From Sipunculus nudus (lineage: Eukaryota > Annelida > Sipuncula > Golfingiida > Sipunculidae), in contig CM049322.1 of assembly GCA_026874595.1 (NCBI GenBank), positions 4,757,900 to 4,821,899 on the forward strand: 64,000 nucleotides of DNA, read 5' to 3'. Under the pieces are notes generated by a model that saw only the letters and a program-made list of their open reading frames with translations, had not been told where the DNA came from and ran no database searches. The position numbers and the translations under genes were made by a program. This document shows positions 10,843 through 21,359 of the stretch, one piece after another (within the stretch, counting starts at the first letter, position 1; each line of letters starts with the position of its first letter).

Positions 10843-11530
10843 ATCGACCCATGGGTCATGACGCTCAGCTGACAAGCATGAGATAATGGCCTAAGTTTCA
10901 CAACTGTTGTCTTATTTAGAAGAAAATGATTGCATATGCTGTTAAAATTTTGGGGAGGGGCAGGAAGATTTGTACACATAAAGCACATTAATTGATGGTT
11001 CAGGGCAAAATAGTGATACTAGGTATGACTGAACATTTGCTACTGGTACAAACAGTGATATTGATGTTTCTAAAACACAGCTTCTAGTATATATAGATCA
11101 CCATGACCTTATTTAAGGTTTGCAAGGATTAAAGATATAAAGAAAAGAGATATAAAGAAATTGCTTAAGACTTTTAAAAAATCCAGGTGGCACCCCTAGT
11201 CCCAAGGAAATGATGAAACACTCATTGATCATTATGCTTGCAAAGAATCATGGTGATCAACGCATTAGTTGTTCAGATATTGGAACTTTTGTATCACATT
11301 TTTAATTATTCTTGGGGTACTTCTGAACCCGATAGCTTGGAGGATATATCCATGGGTAACACAGACCTAATTTCAAGTTTCAAAGGAGATTTTTCATGGA
11401 CCTTTCAGATTGAACAGGGTTATGAACTTAGCCCATACAGTTATGATTTGTGCCCTGCTGATGTATGGCCATATGGCTGGGTGGAAGGACGACGGAAAAG
11501 ACCCATTGCTATAGCTCAGCGTGACTGAAA
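10843..11530 (+). repeat. Copy of the 340-bp family with its CCATGG leader word
   Basis: Contains the 12-bp perfect palindrome GACCCATGGGTC (10846-10857) followed by GACGCTCAGCTGA, the GTGGCACCCCTAGT landmark at 11187, the 'GCTTGGAGGATA' and 'ACCTAATTTCAAG' blocks, and a tail at about 11480-11525 with ACCCATTGCTATAGCTCAGC. It is therefore a fuller copy than those at the window start. The 96-codon frame at 11238-11528 simply follows the repeat, and homologous copies have stops there. Confidence 0.8.
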
Positions 11531-11929
11531 GTCAGCTGTGCTTAAAAAAAAAAGAAAAACATGATTGTGGAAAATTTTAAAAAAATTATGGTTGAGGATG
11601 TGCAACTTTAAGGACATAATAAAAATTAAAGATGTTATATGAAATTTTTATTTTTATAATGATAGTATAATTAACAATTTATGGAAATGACTGGGGTTGG
11701 CAAAATGCCAGCAAACAGTTAATCAAATGACTGATAAATATTAAAGTGGATTTTTCTCTGATAATTGGTAACTTGTTTTGTTAAATAAGATTAACAGTTG
11801 TACTATTTCATATTATGATTAACAGATGAGTTTATCAAGTATATAGTTAATTCTATATCTGTGGTTAAAAGCATTTGTGGCAACAATAATGAATAAACTG
11901 GAATACGGGTAGTCGACAAGCGACTACGT
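11531..11929. other. Spacer, no gene seen
   Basis: AT-rich sequence. A perfect small hairpin GTAGTCG-acaag-CGACTAC lies at its right end (11910-11927), abutting the next element. Confidence 0.5.
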
Positions 11930-13558
11930 GTATCCGCCAAAATCAGAGTGGAACGGGTGAAGTGAGGCATGGATTGAGTGGCAAGGGAAAATGGAGTGAG
12001 GTGTGTTGCATATTAACATGGATGTCTGCAGCCGAAATGTATATGTAGGTTGCGCCACCTACCACAAATGCAGAAAGCTGTCACAGAAATGTTGGTGGCA
12101 CCACCTGCCAAAACAATTGAGAAAGCAATCCAAGATGTATAAACATGCAAAATCTTCAGGCAGATAAGTCAAACCACTGAGTGATATGAGTGATTTTAGC
12201 CTACGGCAGACAAACAGACAGACACTGTGCAAAAATGGTTGCAGGTGGCCCCTCCAGTTTTGCGTATGATAAAGAGCCATGTGAGATCTATACATATGCA
12301 AAATTTTGGCCAAATCGGTCAAACAGTTCCCGAGATATGAGCTTGGATGTCTGCAGCGTAAACTAGAATGTAGGTGGCGCCACCTGTCATAAAATCCAGA
12401 AAGCTGTCCAGGATGTATAAACCTGCAAGATTTTAGGTAGTTATGTCAAACCACTACAGACATGAGTGATTTTAGCCTATGGCAGACAAACAAACAGACA
12501 CTGTGCAAAAATGGTTGCAGGTGGCCCCTCCAGTTTTGCGTATGATAAAGAGCTATGTGAGATCTACACATATGCAAAATTTTGGCCAAATCGGTCAAAC
12601 AGTTCCCGAGATATGAGCTTGGATGTCTGCAGCGTAAACGTTAAGGTAGATGGCGCCACCTGTCACAAAATCGAGAAAGCTATCCAGGATGTATAAAACT
12701 GCAAATTTTTAGGTGGATATGTCAACCGACTGCTGAGATATGAGTGATTTTATCCTACTGCAGACAAACAGACGGACGCTGTGCAAAAACAGTTGCAGGT
12801 GGTGCCACCATTTTTAGTGTATGTTACAAAGCTATCCAAGGGCTACATTTGTGTAAAATTTTTAGCCTGATCGGTCAAACGGTTCCTGAGATATGAGCTT
12901 GGATGTCTGCAGCGTATACTTGAATATAGGTGGCGCCATCTGTCACAAAATCGAGAAAGTTATACAGGATGTATAAACATGCCGAATTTCAGACCTGTGG
13001 ATAAGTGTAACCAATGCAGAGATATGAGTGATTTTATCCCAAGGCAGATGAACAGATGGACGCTGTGCAAAAATAGTTGCAGGTGGTGCCACCATTTTTA
13101 GTGTATGTTATAAAGCTAGCCAAGGGCTACATTTGTGTAAATTTTTAGCCTGATTGGTCAAACGCTTCCCGAGATATGAGCTTGGATGTCTGCAGCATAA
13201 AAGGTGAATGTAGGTGGCGCCACCTGTCACAAAATAGAGAAAGCTATCCAGGATGTATGTTGTAAAGCTATCCAAGAGCTACATTTGTGTAAAATTTTTA
13301 GCCTGATCGGTCAAACGGTTCCTAAGTTATGTGGGTTTATGTGTGGAAACAGACGCACAAATGGACGCAGAGTGCAGAGGAAAGGTCATAGGTCAAAACA
13401 AATTCGGGGCGCAGCAGTTCACATGTGACCCGAACATAATCCAGGGTTTCATGAATCCTCCCGGCGGTTACGGAGGAGTTCTCCGGACACCTACGCGGCG
13501 GCGGCGGCGGCATCTGACTGAAAACATAGTATCTGCAAAACTCTGTTTTGGCGGATAC
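11930..13558. mobile_element. ~1.63-kb TIR-bounded element filled with tandem repeats
   Basis: The left end GTATCCGCCAAAATCAGAG (11930-11948) is inversely matched by CTCTGTTTTGGCGGATAC (13541-13558, one mismatch). Between the ends lie five ~280-bp direct repeats. No transposase is seen. A (CGG)n patch at 13495-13511 lies just inside the right end. The termini are clear, but no target duplication could be defined, so class assignment is open. Confidence 0.65.
12010..13330 (+). repeat. Five ~280-bp tandem repeats containing GGTGGCGCCACC
   Basis: GGATGTCTGCAGC recurs at about 12020, 12344, 12621, 12901 and 13183, spacing 277-324 bp. Each is followed by the palindromic GGTGGCGCCACC (or a variant) and by 'GGATGTATAAA', 'GAGATATGAG' and 'CAGACAAACAGAC' blocks. 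A second GGTGGC(C/G)CC site lies mid-unit. This recalls the 340-bp family (same GTGGCNCCACC landmark followed by AGTNTGC), so the two may share ancestry. Short frames inside are not conserved. Confidence 0.85.
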
Positions 13559-13916
13559 AAAAAATATCAAAAGTCACATAAAACATTCATAAATGAAAGT
13601 TAATTATTAAATCTGATTTTACACATTGAACAATATCAAAATAAATCTGACATATAAATAATTCTATTTTGCATGCATTCTTTTTTGCAATTTTAAATTA
13701 AATCGATTACCGGTACTAATCTGGTCTATCAAGAATTTTAATTGTATATTACAATTTTACAATCTGTGTTAAAAGATACTTGATGCAAATGGATGCATAT
13801 CACCTTTTCATTTATTGTCCAAATAGTTTAAATATAGGATGTTCTAACTGAATTCAAAGCTCAAATTTTTTCTAGGACTTTCAGGCCAGGAAATCAGGAA
13901 CCTGTACAAAGCCTGC
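13559..13916. other. Spacer, no gene seen
   Basis: AT-rich unique sequence between a TIR element and a minisatellite. Confidence 0.4.
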
Positions 13917-14340
13917 TTGTCTCTTCATCACATCAACATCATCACCGTCACTTTATCACACCAGCATCATCACTGTTATTACAAAAGATCAATATCATCA
14001 CTGTCGCTTTATCACACCAACATCATCACTGTCACTGCATCACACCATCTTCACTCTCACTGTATCACACCAACATCATCACTGTCACTGTATCACACAA
14101 ACATCATCACTTTCACTCAATCAGAACAACATCATCACTGTCACTGTATCAGACCAACATCATCACTTTCACTCAATCAGACCAATATCATCACTGTCAC
14201 TGTATCACACCAACATCATCACTGTCACTGCATCACACCAACATTATCACTGTCACTGCATCACACCAACAGCATTATTTGTCAAACCATCACACCAGCG
14301 CCATCTTTGTTACATCTTAAAACCAACATCATCACTGACA
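13917..14340 (+). repeat. CATCAC-type minisatellite, copy 2
   Basis: Same ~28-bp unit as at 10264, about 15 units with more divergence. The 160-codon His/Thr-rich frame across it is a by-product of a unit lacking stops. Confidence 0.9.
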
Positions 14341-14611
14341 TTACATCTTCAAATCCATGTAAAAATGTCTTCAGCTCACACCTACATCAGATACTTTGAT
14401 TCCTCACACAAATAGTGCTGTCAAATTATAACTTGTTATATATAGGGCTATAACAGGGAAAATACCGGTACCAATACACAACTGTTTTTTTTAGAACATG
14501 TTGTTTAGAAATATATATATTTTTTAATATTTACATTTATATGTACAACCCTCCCTTCATACTTCCCTCCCCCCCCCCCCCCAAAAAAAAATATTATATG
14601 GGCATATCCAC
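14341..14611. other. Spacer with C homopolymer
   Basis: No gene seen. A C run lies at about 14570-14582, followed by an A run. Confidence 0.4.
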
Positions 14612-15008
14612 TGTGACTCGCATTACATTTTTACTTGGTTCCCAATGTTTATTATGCTATTAAACTAAGTGTAACTCATTTAAGTAAATAATCTTTTTTG
14701 AGGTGACAGCTACTGAGATGGACCATAAAAAATTAAAGCCAAACAGATGTTTTGATAAAACATATTAATTAAACATACACAGCTTAAAGTGTGACTCGCG
14801 TTACAGTCTAGGGACATCTGTAATCTCCACATCTTTTCTGTTTCAATTTCTCCTCAGATTATGAACAATAAAAAAAGACGACTTATCTAGTTGATTTTGT
14901 CACATAAAGAGCTGCAGGAACATATAAGATTGTAATCAGCTGTTTGCTTAATTTTAAAGAAAAATTTCTTAATGTGTGTGACTCATGTTACCGTGACTCA
15001 CGTTACAG
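14612..15008 (+). repeat. Four copies of TGTGACTCRCGTTACA-like word
   Basis: TGTGACTCGCATTACA (14612), TGTGACTCGCGTTACA (14790), TGTGACTCATGTTACC (14977) and GTGACTCACGTTACAG (14993) occur within 400 bp, the last two abutting. They have no tandem flanking homology. The inverse of this word matches the GTTACGGGTGGGACA word of the next element at about 11 of 16 positions. Confidence 0.65.
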
Positions 15009-15908
15009 AGTGTCCTTTCTATATCTCCAGTTTCAAAATTCAACTACTAAAGGTACCAAACTTATTTATGACGCCAACCAGGTGAACTTTTGTAAAGATG
15101 AAAACAATAATTATTGTCAACAATTTAACATGGTTTATAATACTGATTTATCAAGCTGCAAGTGGTAATTCATACTTTCCAATAACACACCTGCTTTATT
15201 CAAAATTCATGCTTAGAGCTGACTCAGTTGAAAAGACTGGAAATAGATGCAGTGAGAACACCTTTTTAGACATTTCATTATCATGTCATCATCACTGATT
15301 TATTTATTGACAAATAAATTGTGAACTTGTTTAGAGAAAATATTCTGAGATATCAGCAATCATTACTTATGAAATAATATTAAATGATATACACAGGGTA
15401 CAAAAAGACAATTTTTTCTGGTCAAACACATAGAAAATATTGTTATTTTACACAAAGTAATACAAATACATGTTAGGTTTTGCAATAAAAAAAATGAAGA
15501 AAGACTCCCTGCCCATCAATATAATTTGTTCTCAGTGTAAAAGCTGGTTATATTTAAAAATCCTCAAAGTTGAAGTGGCCACGGTAATTTCAGTGAATTG
15601 TGGTCTCAACAGGTTTTTTAGTTTTTGTTTTAAATAAAAGATGTCATCTGGATTTGTTAGCCATTTCAGTTTTAACCAATTGCCACCATCATAGACTCTT
15701 GGTATTCTTCACACTCCATATATTTAACCTCTCAAGGATACACAATTTCATCATAATCTATGCAGCACAAGTCCCCTACTGAGATACAGTGTAGGTAATG
15801 ATCAAATGCATTAGTAGCATCTGCGGTGTGACATCACTGGATTTTGAAATATACACCTTAATTATTACAAAATCTTTAACTTATAATTCAAATTTACAAT
15901 TTCCTTTA
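15009..15908. other. Spacer, no gene seen
   Basis: AT-rich. Two short plus-strand frames (14944-15168, 15098-15298) overlap each other and have no convincing splice sites, so I do not support them. Confidence 0.4.
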
Positions 15909-17720
15909 ACTTGCATGTACCTGAGGCAGTGAGACACCTGATAGGTAGAATAAGTTCAGCTCATTAGTCTTACTGTTAAATATGTTTAGACAAAAAGTGT
16001 TACGGGTGGGACATATTTGATAGAAATACAGTTTTAATTAATATTTACATCTAATTTATACATTAATAAGACAATAAAACAAGTCACAAACCCAAAATAT
16101 GCCATGGACTATTGAAAATCAAGGCACAGTATATTTTTTTTAGAATAGAATATGAGGAATTTGTCAAATTGGCAAAAAGAAAGTCTATGGAGGACCGTTA
16201 CGGGTGGGACAAAGCCTGGTAATGCTATTTACTTTTAAAACAGATATGTTTTAATATTCCTCTTTATTGATGAATTTAATGGTGAGAAATTGCTATAAAA
16301 TAATCTGAACAGTCATTCTGTTATTCTAATGAAAAGTTGCAGCCGTTAATTTATAAAAAAATAACCCTGCATGGCTACTCTTTGAAATAATTGCTTAAAA
16401 TATGCTTATTAGTACAGTCCATTAAGCACTGTAAAAGTACAGAATATGTTAAATAAATGTACTCATGTTTTTCCAACCTTTCAATTTTGCAAGTTTCTTT
16501 TTGGAATCCATACCATTATTGTTACCATTATTGACCGTATCTGTCTTTAGTGTTACCTTTCTCTGTTATATGTCTTTATCAACTAATTTACTATACACAT
16601 GTGTCATAATATGCAGTTTAATTCCCTTTAATATTTGCTTATATTTTAAATGATTTAAATAATCTATAATGTTGAAAACATAATAAATTAAATTAAATCC
16701 CGATTGATCCAGGGAAAGAAAATTTTAGACATTAAATATAAATAAATAATAATATAATAAATTGCCTTCCTGAAAATCTTAAGTATTAACAAAAGAAGGC
16801 CTAAAAAGTACATTAAAACATATATTAAAAGTATAGTATTACCTTTAAAATGAGTTGAAGAAGATACCATCAAAGTTAACATGAAAGGAGTTGTTAAATC
16901 TTATTTAATCTGCAGCGAGCAATATTCTTTGCCTTGTTACGGGTGGGACAATGTTACGGGTGGGACACGTTACGGGTGGGACATGTTACGGGTGGGACAA
17001 AATGATGCATCTTTGATATACTGTATAATAAATTCAGAGGACAGACATACAAATTAGGCATGACAAAACAGTTCAGGTTTGTGCTTTTCTGTATAAAGGT
17101 TTATCTATTCTCTAATTTCACACTGCTATTCCACTGTTACGGGTGGGACAGTTATGATTGACAATACCAACCTTTTTGGATGAAACACTTGATTCTGATT
17201 TGTTAGAGTGACATGTACCCCCAGACACATATGAAATATTAATCTCACTTATATTCTGGTCAGTGTAACACAAAATGCAGTTCTTGTTTAATAATCATGA
17301 CAATTGCAGCACTACCTGTTACGGGTGGGACAAAAAAAAATATTTTATTTTAACCAAGACATCATAATTGATACCAAAATCCAAGTTTTGGATTTCTGTA
17401 TCCAAGTTACTTCTTCATGTAAACTTTCAACCCTACTACACTTTTTAAATTCATTCAACAGCATGTATACAGCTGATAATTAAGGTCTGCATGGTCATAA
17501 AACTTATGGGTTTAACTGTGGACATGTTACGGGTGGGACAAATTGGCCCATAACTTGCTGCAAGTGGATAGAAACATCTTTTCTATCACACTAAAAAGTG
17601 ATGGATGTTACTATCTGCATCATCTGAGATATTCTTAATTAGTAACTGCCTAACAAACAGCCTTATTTTTCTTTCTTTAACCTCAGACACTGTCATGTAC
17701 AGATTTAGCGCAATTGGCCC

Positions 17721-17788
<68 letters not shown>

Positions 17789-17938
17789 GGGCCAATTGTG
17801 ATGTTAATATTAATTAAAACTGTATTTCTATCAAATATGTCCCAAGCGTAACACTTTTTATCTAAACATGTTTAATAGTAAGACTAAGCTGAACTTATTC
17901 AACCTATCAGGTGTCTCATTGCCACAGGTACATGCAAG
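15909..17938. mobile_element. ~2.0-kb element with ~140-bp terminal inverted repeats
   Basis: ACTTGCATGTACCTG at 15909 and the following ~140 bp (through TAGAAATACAGTTTTAATTA near 16040) are repeated in inverse orientation at about 17805-17938. The arms share blocks such as GAGACACCTGATAGGT and AATAAGTTCAGCT. No transposase is seen inside. The interior carries nine exact GTTACGGGTGGGACA words and a long TA hairpin. The right end lies ~420 bp upstream of the NACHT exon, probably within its intron. Confidence 0.75.
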
Positions 17939-18169
17939 AAGAAAGAAAGTTCCCATCAAGTAAAAATTGGGACTAGCAAGGTGGAACACTGTGTTTAACA
18001 GGCAGGACAGATTATGATGACTTTGTAATATTGATTTATCATTATCTAACCATGGATGAATGTGAGAGCTGGGAGATTTCTGAGATTAATATTTCAGATT
18101 ATGTACTTGTATAAAAGATAAATAATTAAGATTTCTTTTACAATAAATTTTTATGTTACGGATGGGACA
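15999..18169 (+). repeat. Interspersed 15-bp word GTTACGGGTGGGACA, ten copies
   Basis: Exact copies start at 15999, 16197, 16936, 16953, 16969, 16985, 17136, 17318 and 17526. A one-mismatch copy starts at 18155 (GTTACGGATGGGACA). Four are clustered at 16-17-bp spacing (16936-16999) and the rest lie 150-750 bp apart in unrelated AT-rich sequence. A degenerate inverse copy lies in the right TIR (about 17838-17853). All exact copies are on the same strand. Confidence 0.9.
17711..17799. repeat. (TA)n hairpin with ATTGGCCCAT arms
   Basis: CAATTGGCCCATATATA on the left and TATATGGGCCAATTG on the right bracket a TA tract, making a near-perfect long palindrome able to extrude as a hairpin. AATTGGCCCATA also occurs at 17541, next to a GTTACGGGTGGGACA copy. 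Confidence 0.85.
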
Positions 18170-18197
18170 TTTAAACGTACAGAAATATTGCAAGTGG

Positions 18198-18202
<5 letters not shown>

Positions 18203-18238
<36 letters not shown>
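18203..18238. repeat. (TA)n microsatellite
   Basis: Pure TA tract about 120 bp upstream of the NACHT exon acceptor. Confidence 0.9.
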
Positions 18239-18241
<3 letters not shown>

Positions 18242-18350
18242 AACATATATTTTGATTGAACATTATGACAAGTGTGCACTGTGCATGAATCAAAACCTTT
18301 TCTCTAAGTAAAAATTAAACCATTTTCGTATTATTAATTATTAATTTATT

Positions 18351-18358
18351 ATTTCCAG
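18351..18358 (+). other. 3' splice acceptor of the NACHT exon
   Basis: TTATTATTTCCAG preceded by an AT/pyrimidine-rich tract. The open frame of the NACHT domain begins immediately after the AG, and an in-frame TAA at 18335 rules out readthrough from further upstream. Confidence 0.75.
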
Positions 18359-20305
18359 GTTACAATCGGTCAAAGGGGTCAACTGATCTATCTGTCAGGA
18401 GAGCCGGGTGTCGGGAAGTCTACCATCTCACGTAGAATCTGTGTGGACTGGAGTAACATCATCCAGGACAAGAAAACAAAAATGACCACAGGACAGAGAG
18501 AGGTACTCAGTAAATTCAAATATGTGATTCCTATAATACTGAGGGAGGTCAAGATTGACCAAAAATTGGCTGACGTATTAGAAGAGCAGTTACAGCTAGA
18601 AACTAAAGATGCTGACACATTATGTGAGCTAATCAATGACATTCAGCCATCAACATTATTTATCTTGGATGGATATGACGAGTACAGGGAGACAACATCG
18701 GATGAAATAACATGCCTCGCACACAGAAGACTTCTCAAATACTCTCATATCTTCATAACATCCAGACATTCATCAGACTCACATTTTACTGAACAAACTG
18801 ATGTTCCTGAGACTGAGGTGTCACTCCGGGGATTCTCACCAGAGGGCGTCACTGAGTATGTACATATATCATTTGATGAGATCAGTGGTGATGGAGATAA
18901 ACTTTTACAGAAAATAGATCAGTCAGATGATCTCCGTCACCTCAGTAGGTACCCGGCCGTGTTGTTGTTGATGTGTTGTTTATGGAAGGAGACAAAACAA
19001 CTTGCTTCAACAATCTCAGGATTTTATTCTGATTTTATTAAATATTCATGTTGTAGATATGAAAAGAAACATGTTGCCACTAAACACAGGCATAAACATG
19101 TACATATAATAAAATATTATCACAAAAATTTGATGGAAATAGGAGAAATAGCAACAAAAGGAATGATGGGAGAAAGATTTGAACTGACATTCCCTTATGA
19201 AAATATCAAACATTTGGATGATTTGACCTGGAAACTTGGCTTCCTGAAAGATGAGCCATCAACAACAGGAGAGAGACTTGTATCATTTGTACATAAAACT
19301 GTACAAGAGTGGTTTGTGGCTTTTTTTATTGTTAATTGTGATAAATCAAAACAAAATGAACTTTTACTTCATTTCTGTGGCTCGCCCAAGGCATTCAGAG
19401 AGTCGGCCATGCTCATCACATTTGTATCTGGTCTGGGAGGAGAGAACATAAAGAAACAAATAGAAAAAATAATAAGTGGTGATAAGGACAACATTGGGGA
19501 GATGTACACCTCACTACAGATAAGTTATTTATCAGAAAATCCCGAGGCCGACCTGGTCCTACCTGAGGTGATGAAGTTAGACATAACAGACAAATATCCT
19601 GCCCAGGTTTATGTTAAATATCTCTCCAGGAAAGCAGACCAGCTCAACAAGCTGTTACTGTGGTCACCTGATGAGAGACATTTCCGTCTACTACAACATT
19701 TAAACGCTCCATCATTAACATGGCTCTGGTTGTATGGCTGGTCGCTTGGTTCACCTTGTTCTGTTGATGAGAGTTACATGACACAGGAACTTGACCTGAC
19801 ACTCACAAACTTCCCGATACAAACACTCAAAGTGTGGTACTTTAACAAGGAGACTAGATCTGGACGGAGACTGTGGCGTGGTGATGATGATGATGATGAT
19901 GACACTTCTCCTGACCTGCTGGCTGTAATAAGAGCAGTCAGACATATAAAGACTCTACATCATTTAGAGTTTAAGGTGACCCCCCTGACCATGATGTCTG
20001 TCAACTCACTTACAGAATGTCTGTCTGACACACATCTCATTACTCTCACACTCAGGCGCTGCTGGCTCACATCACAGAAGTTCTGGTCAGTGCTGGACAA
20101 ACTACCAGACTGTCATAAACTCATCAACCTCGAGGTACAAAATAACGACCTGTATGACAACATGGAGGATCTGGTAAACAGAACAGAAAAACTGTCAGGT
20201 CTCAGGACACTAGATCTGTCAAATAACAAAATATCTAAACGTGTGAGGGAGAAAATAAAACAGACGCTGACAATAAAATGTCCTGATCTGAAGCTGACGA
20301 TATAA
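18359..20305 (+). CDS. NACHT-LRR (NLR-like) protein, 3' terminal exon
   Basis: A single open exon of 648 codons ending at TAA 20303-20305. It begins at a splice acceptor and not at a start codon, so the protein is partial at the N-terminus and any upstream effector domain is outside what I can identify. Visible motifs (exon residue numbers): Walker A GEPGVGKST at 14-22; Walker B LFILDGYDEYR at ~100-110; sensor-like HIFITSR at 130-136; an NLR-type winged-helix/NHD region follows (FVHKTVQEWFVAFF). After a D-rich loop (seven consecutive Asp) the C-terminus has leucine-rich repeats such as LINLEVQNNDL and LRTLDLSNNKI. NACHT NTPases are cytosolic sensors that oligomerise on ligand detection in innate immunity or cell death. 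Large NLR sets are known in bivalves, corals and sea urchins. Ligand and effector here are unknown. Nothing in the exon suggests a pseudogene. Confidence 0.93.
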   Translation, partial: VTIGQRGQLIYLSGEPGVGKSTISRRICVDWSNIIQDKKTKMTTGQREVLSKFKYVIPIILREVKIDQKLADVLEEQLQLETKDADTLCELINDIQPSTLFILDGYDEYRETTSDEITCLAHRRLLKYSHIFITSRHSSDSHFTEQTDVPETEVSLRGFSPEGVTEYVHISFDEISGDGDKLLQKIDQSDDLRHLSRYPAVLLLMCCLWKETKQLASTISGFYSDFIKYSCCRYEKKHVATKHRHKHVHIIKYYHKNLMEIGEIATKGMMGERFELTFPYENIKHLDDLTWKLGFLKDEPSTTGERLVSFVHKTVQEWFVAFFIVNCDKSKQNELLLHFCGSPKAFRESAMLITFVSGLGGENIKKQIEKIISGDKDNIGEMYTSLQISYLSENPEADLVLPEVMKLDITDKYPAQVYVKYLSRKADQLNKLLLWSPDERHFRLLQHLNAPSLTWLWLYGWSLGSPCSVDESYMTQELDLTLTNFPIQTLKVWYFNKETRSGRRLWRGDDDDDDDTSPDLLAVIRAVRHIKTLHHLEFKVTPLTMMSVNSLTECLSDTHLITLTLRRCWLTSQKFWSVLDKLPDCHKLINLEVQNNDLYDNMEDLVNRTEKLSGLRTLDLSNNKISKRVREKIKQTLTIKCPDLKLTI

Positions 20306-20860
20306 ACAACACTTTAACTTACCTGAGACCGCCATGACAGAACTGTTCAAATCGTAATCCATTATAAATCCCGGTAACAGTAATAATCCTGACATAAACA
20401 TGACCAGTCTGATGTTTACGTTCAGGTCGTCTGTACACAGGCAACATGCACCTGATGACCTCTGCTTCTAACACTTTTCCGGCTTCGCGTGGAGTACTTT
20501 GAATAGGGGCCTTAGGCCACCGGGTAACGACCACTGACAAAAAATTACCTGGATTGAAGGCTCAGCCTGATTCGCGAGACTCAGAGGATAGTGAAGCCAG
20601 CTGGCTATGGATCAGCGGACATTCTCGGACACTAAAACATGCCAATTGTAGTGTATATTTGCAATTATTAGGGATGCTTGAGCATGCCATGTTTTTTTTT
20701 TTTTATTTTATTTTTTTTTTTTTTTTGGGGGGGGGGGGGGGGGGTTATGTAGCAATAACGTTATAGCGGGATTGGTACAGATATTCCAGCTAAAAATTAT
20801 GTGTATATAATTTGTGAGAGGCCACCATGTAAAATATGGGGCACAGAATTAATAAATTGA
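20306..20860 (+). other. 3' flank of the NLR gene with polyadenylation signal
   Basis: An AATAAA hexamer at 20851-20856 is a plausible poly(A) signal about 550 bp after the stop. Between them lie a T-rich tract followed by a G homopolymer (about 20692-20744), and a minus-strand donor-like site at 20316-20322. The extent of the UTR is inference. Confidence 0.4.
20323..20401 (-). CDS. Candidate minus-strand first exon with strong donor
   Basis: On the minus strand an ATG (20401) opens 26 codons starting MFMSGLLLLPGF, followed by one base and the consensus donor CAG/GTAAGTT (20322 downward). It ends in phase 1, like the leader exons at 48-60 kb. It would be transcribed antisense to the NLR exon, which makes it doubtful. 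The first half is hydrophobic but is not a textbook signal peptide. An alternative overlapping minus frame (20319-20540) could instead be the exon. Confidence 0.2.
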
Positions 20861-21124
20861 TATCAAGATGATATTTTGTTCTAAATAATACTATTTTTTC
20901 TTATATACATTATAGTGTATGGTAAGTGTATAAGTCTATGTTTCAATAATCCGAATTGTATACATTTTTCCTGATAACATCATAATATATACAAATTTCA
21001 AGGATATGAGAATATTTACTATTAAAAATCAATTTTATGCACAAGAAGTAAAAATCAAGCCATTCCAGTATTTATAACAACAACTATACTAATCAGATAT
21101 CTTTATAAACAATATTTTTTTTTG

Positions 21125-21340
21125 TATGTCCATGTTGTATATTTCGGTAAATGTGTATAATATCATGTAGTGTTATGTGACCATGTAACGAGTGTATATT
21201 GTGTCGATTCATCATATTTTTTTTATAGTGAGGTAAATGTGTATAACAAACCATGTATAGCTATGTGACCATGTAACCTGTGTTTATTTCGTTGTATATT
21301 TATATTTGTATAGCGACATAAATGTGCATAACAGATAACT
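21125..21340 (+). repeat. Three ~87-bp tandem repeats
   Basis: GGTAAATGTGTATAA-like sequence recurs at about 21144, 21232 and 21314. Each is followed by ATGTGACCATGTAAC or a variant. Confidence 0.75.
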
Positions 21341-21359
21341 AACCCCAAGACCACTAATG

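Noticed and set aside
10264-14399. His/Thr-rich frames over the two CATCAC arrays
   Set aside because: By-products of a minisatellite; open in several frames at once with no start, splice or conservation.
18443-18445. Taking the first in-frame start-like codon as the start of the NACHT protein
   Set aside because: The codon is GTG, and the Walker A motif lies upstream of it in the same open frame, so the coding sequence must extend at least to the acceptor at 18358.
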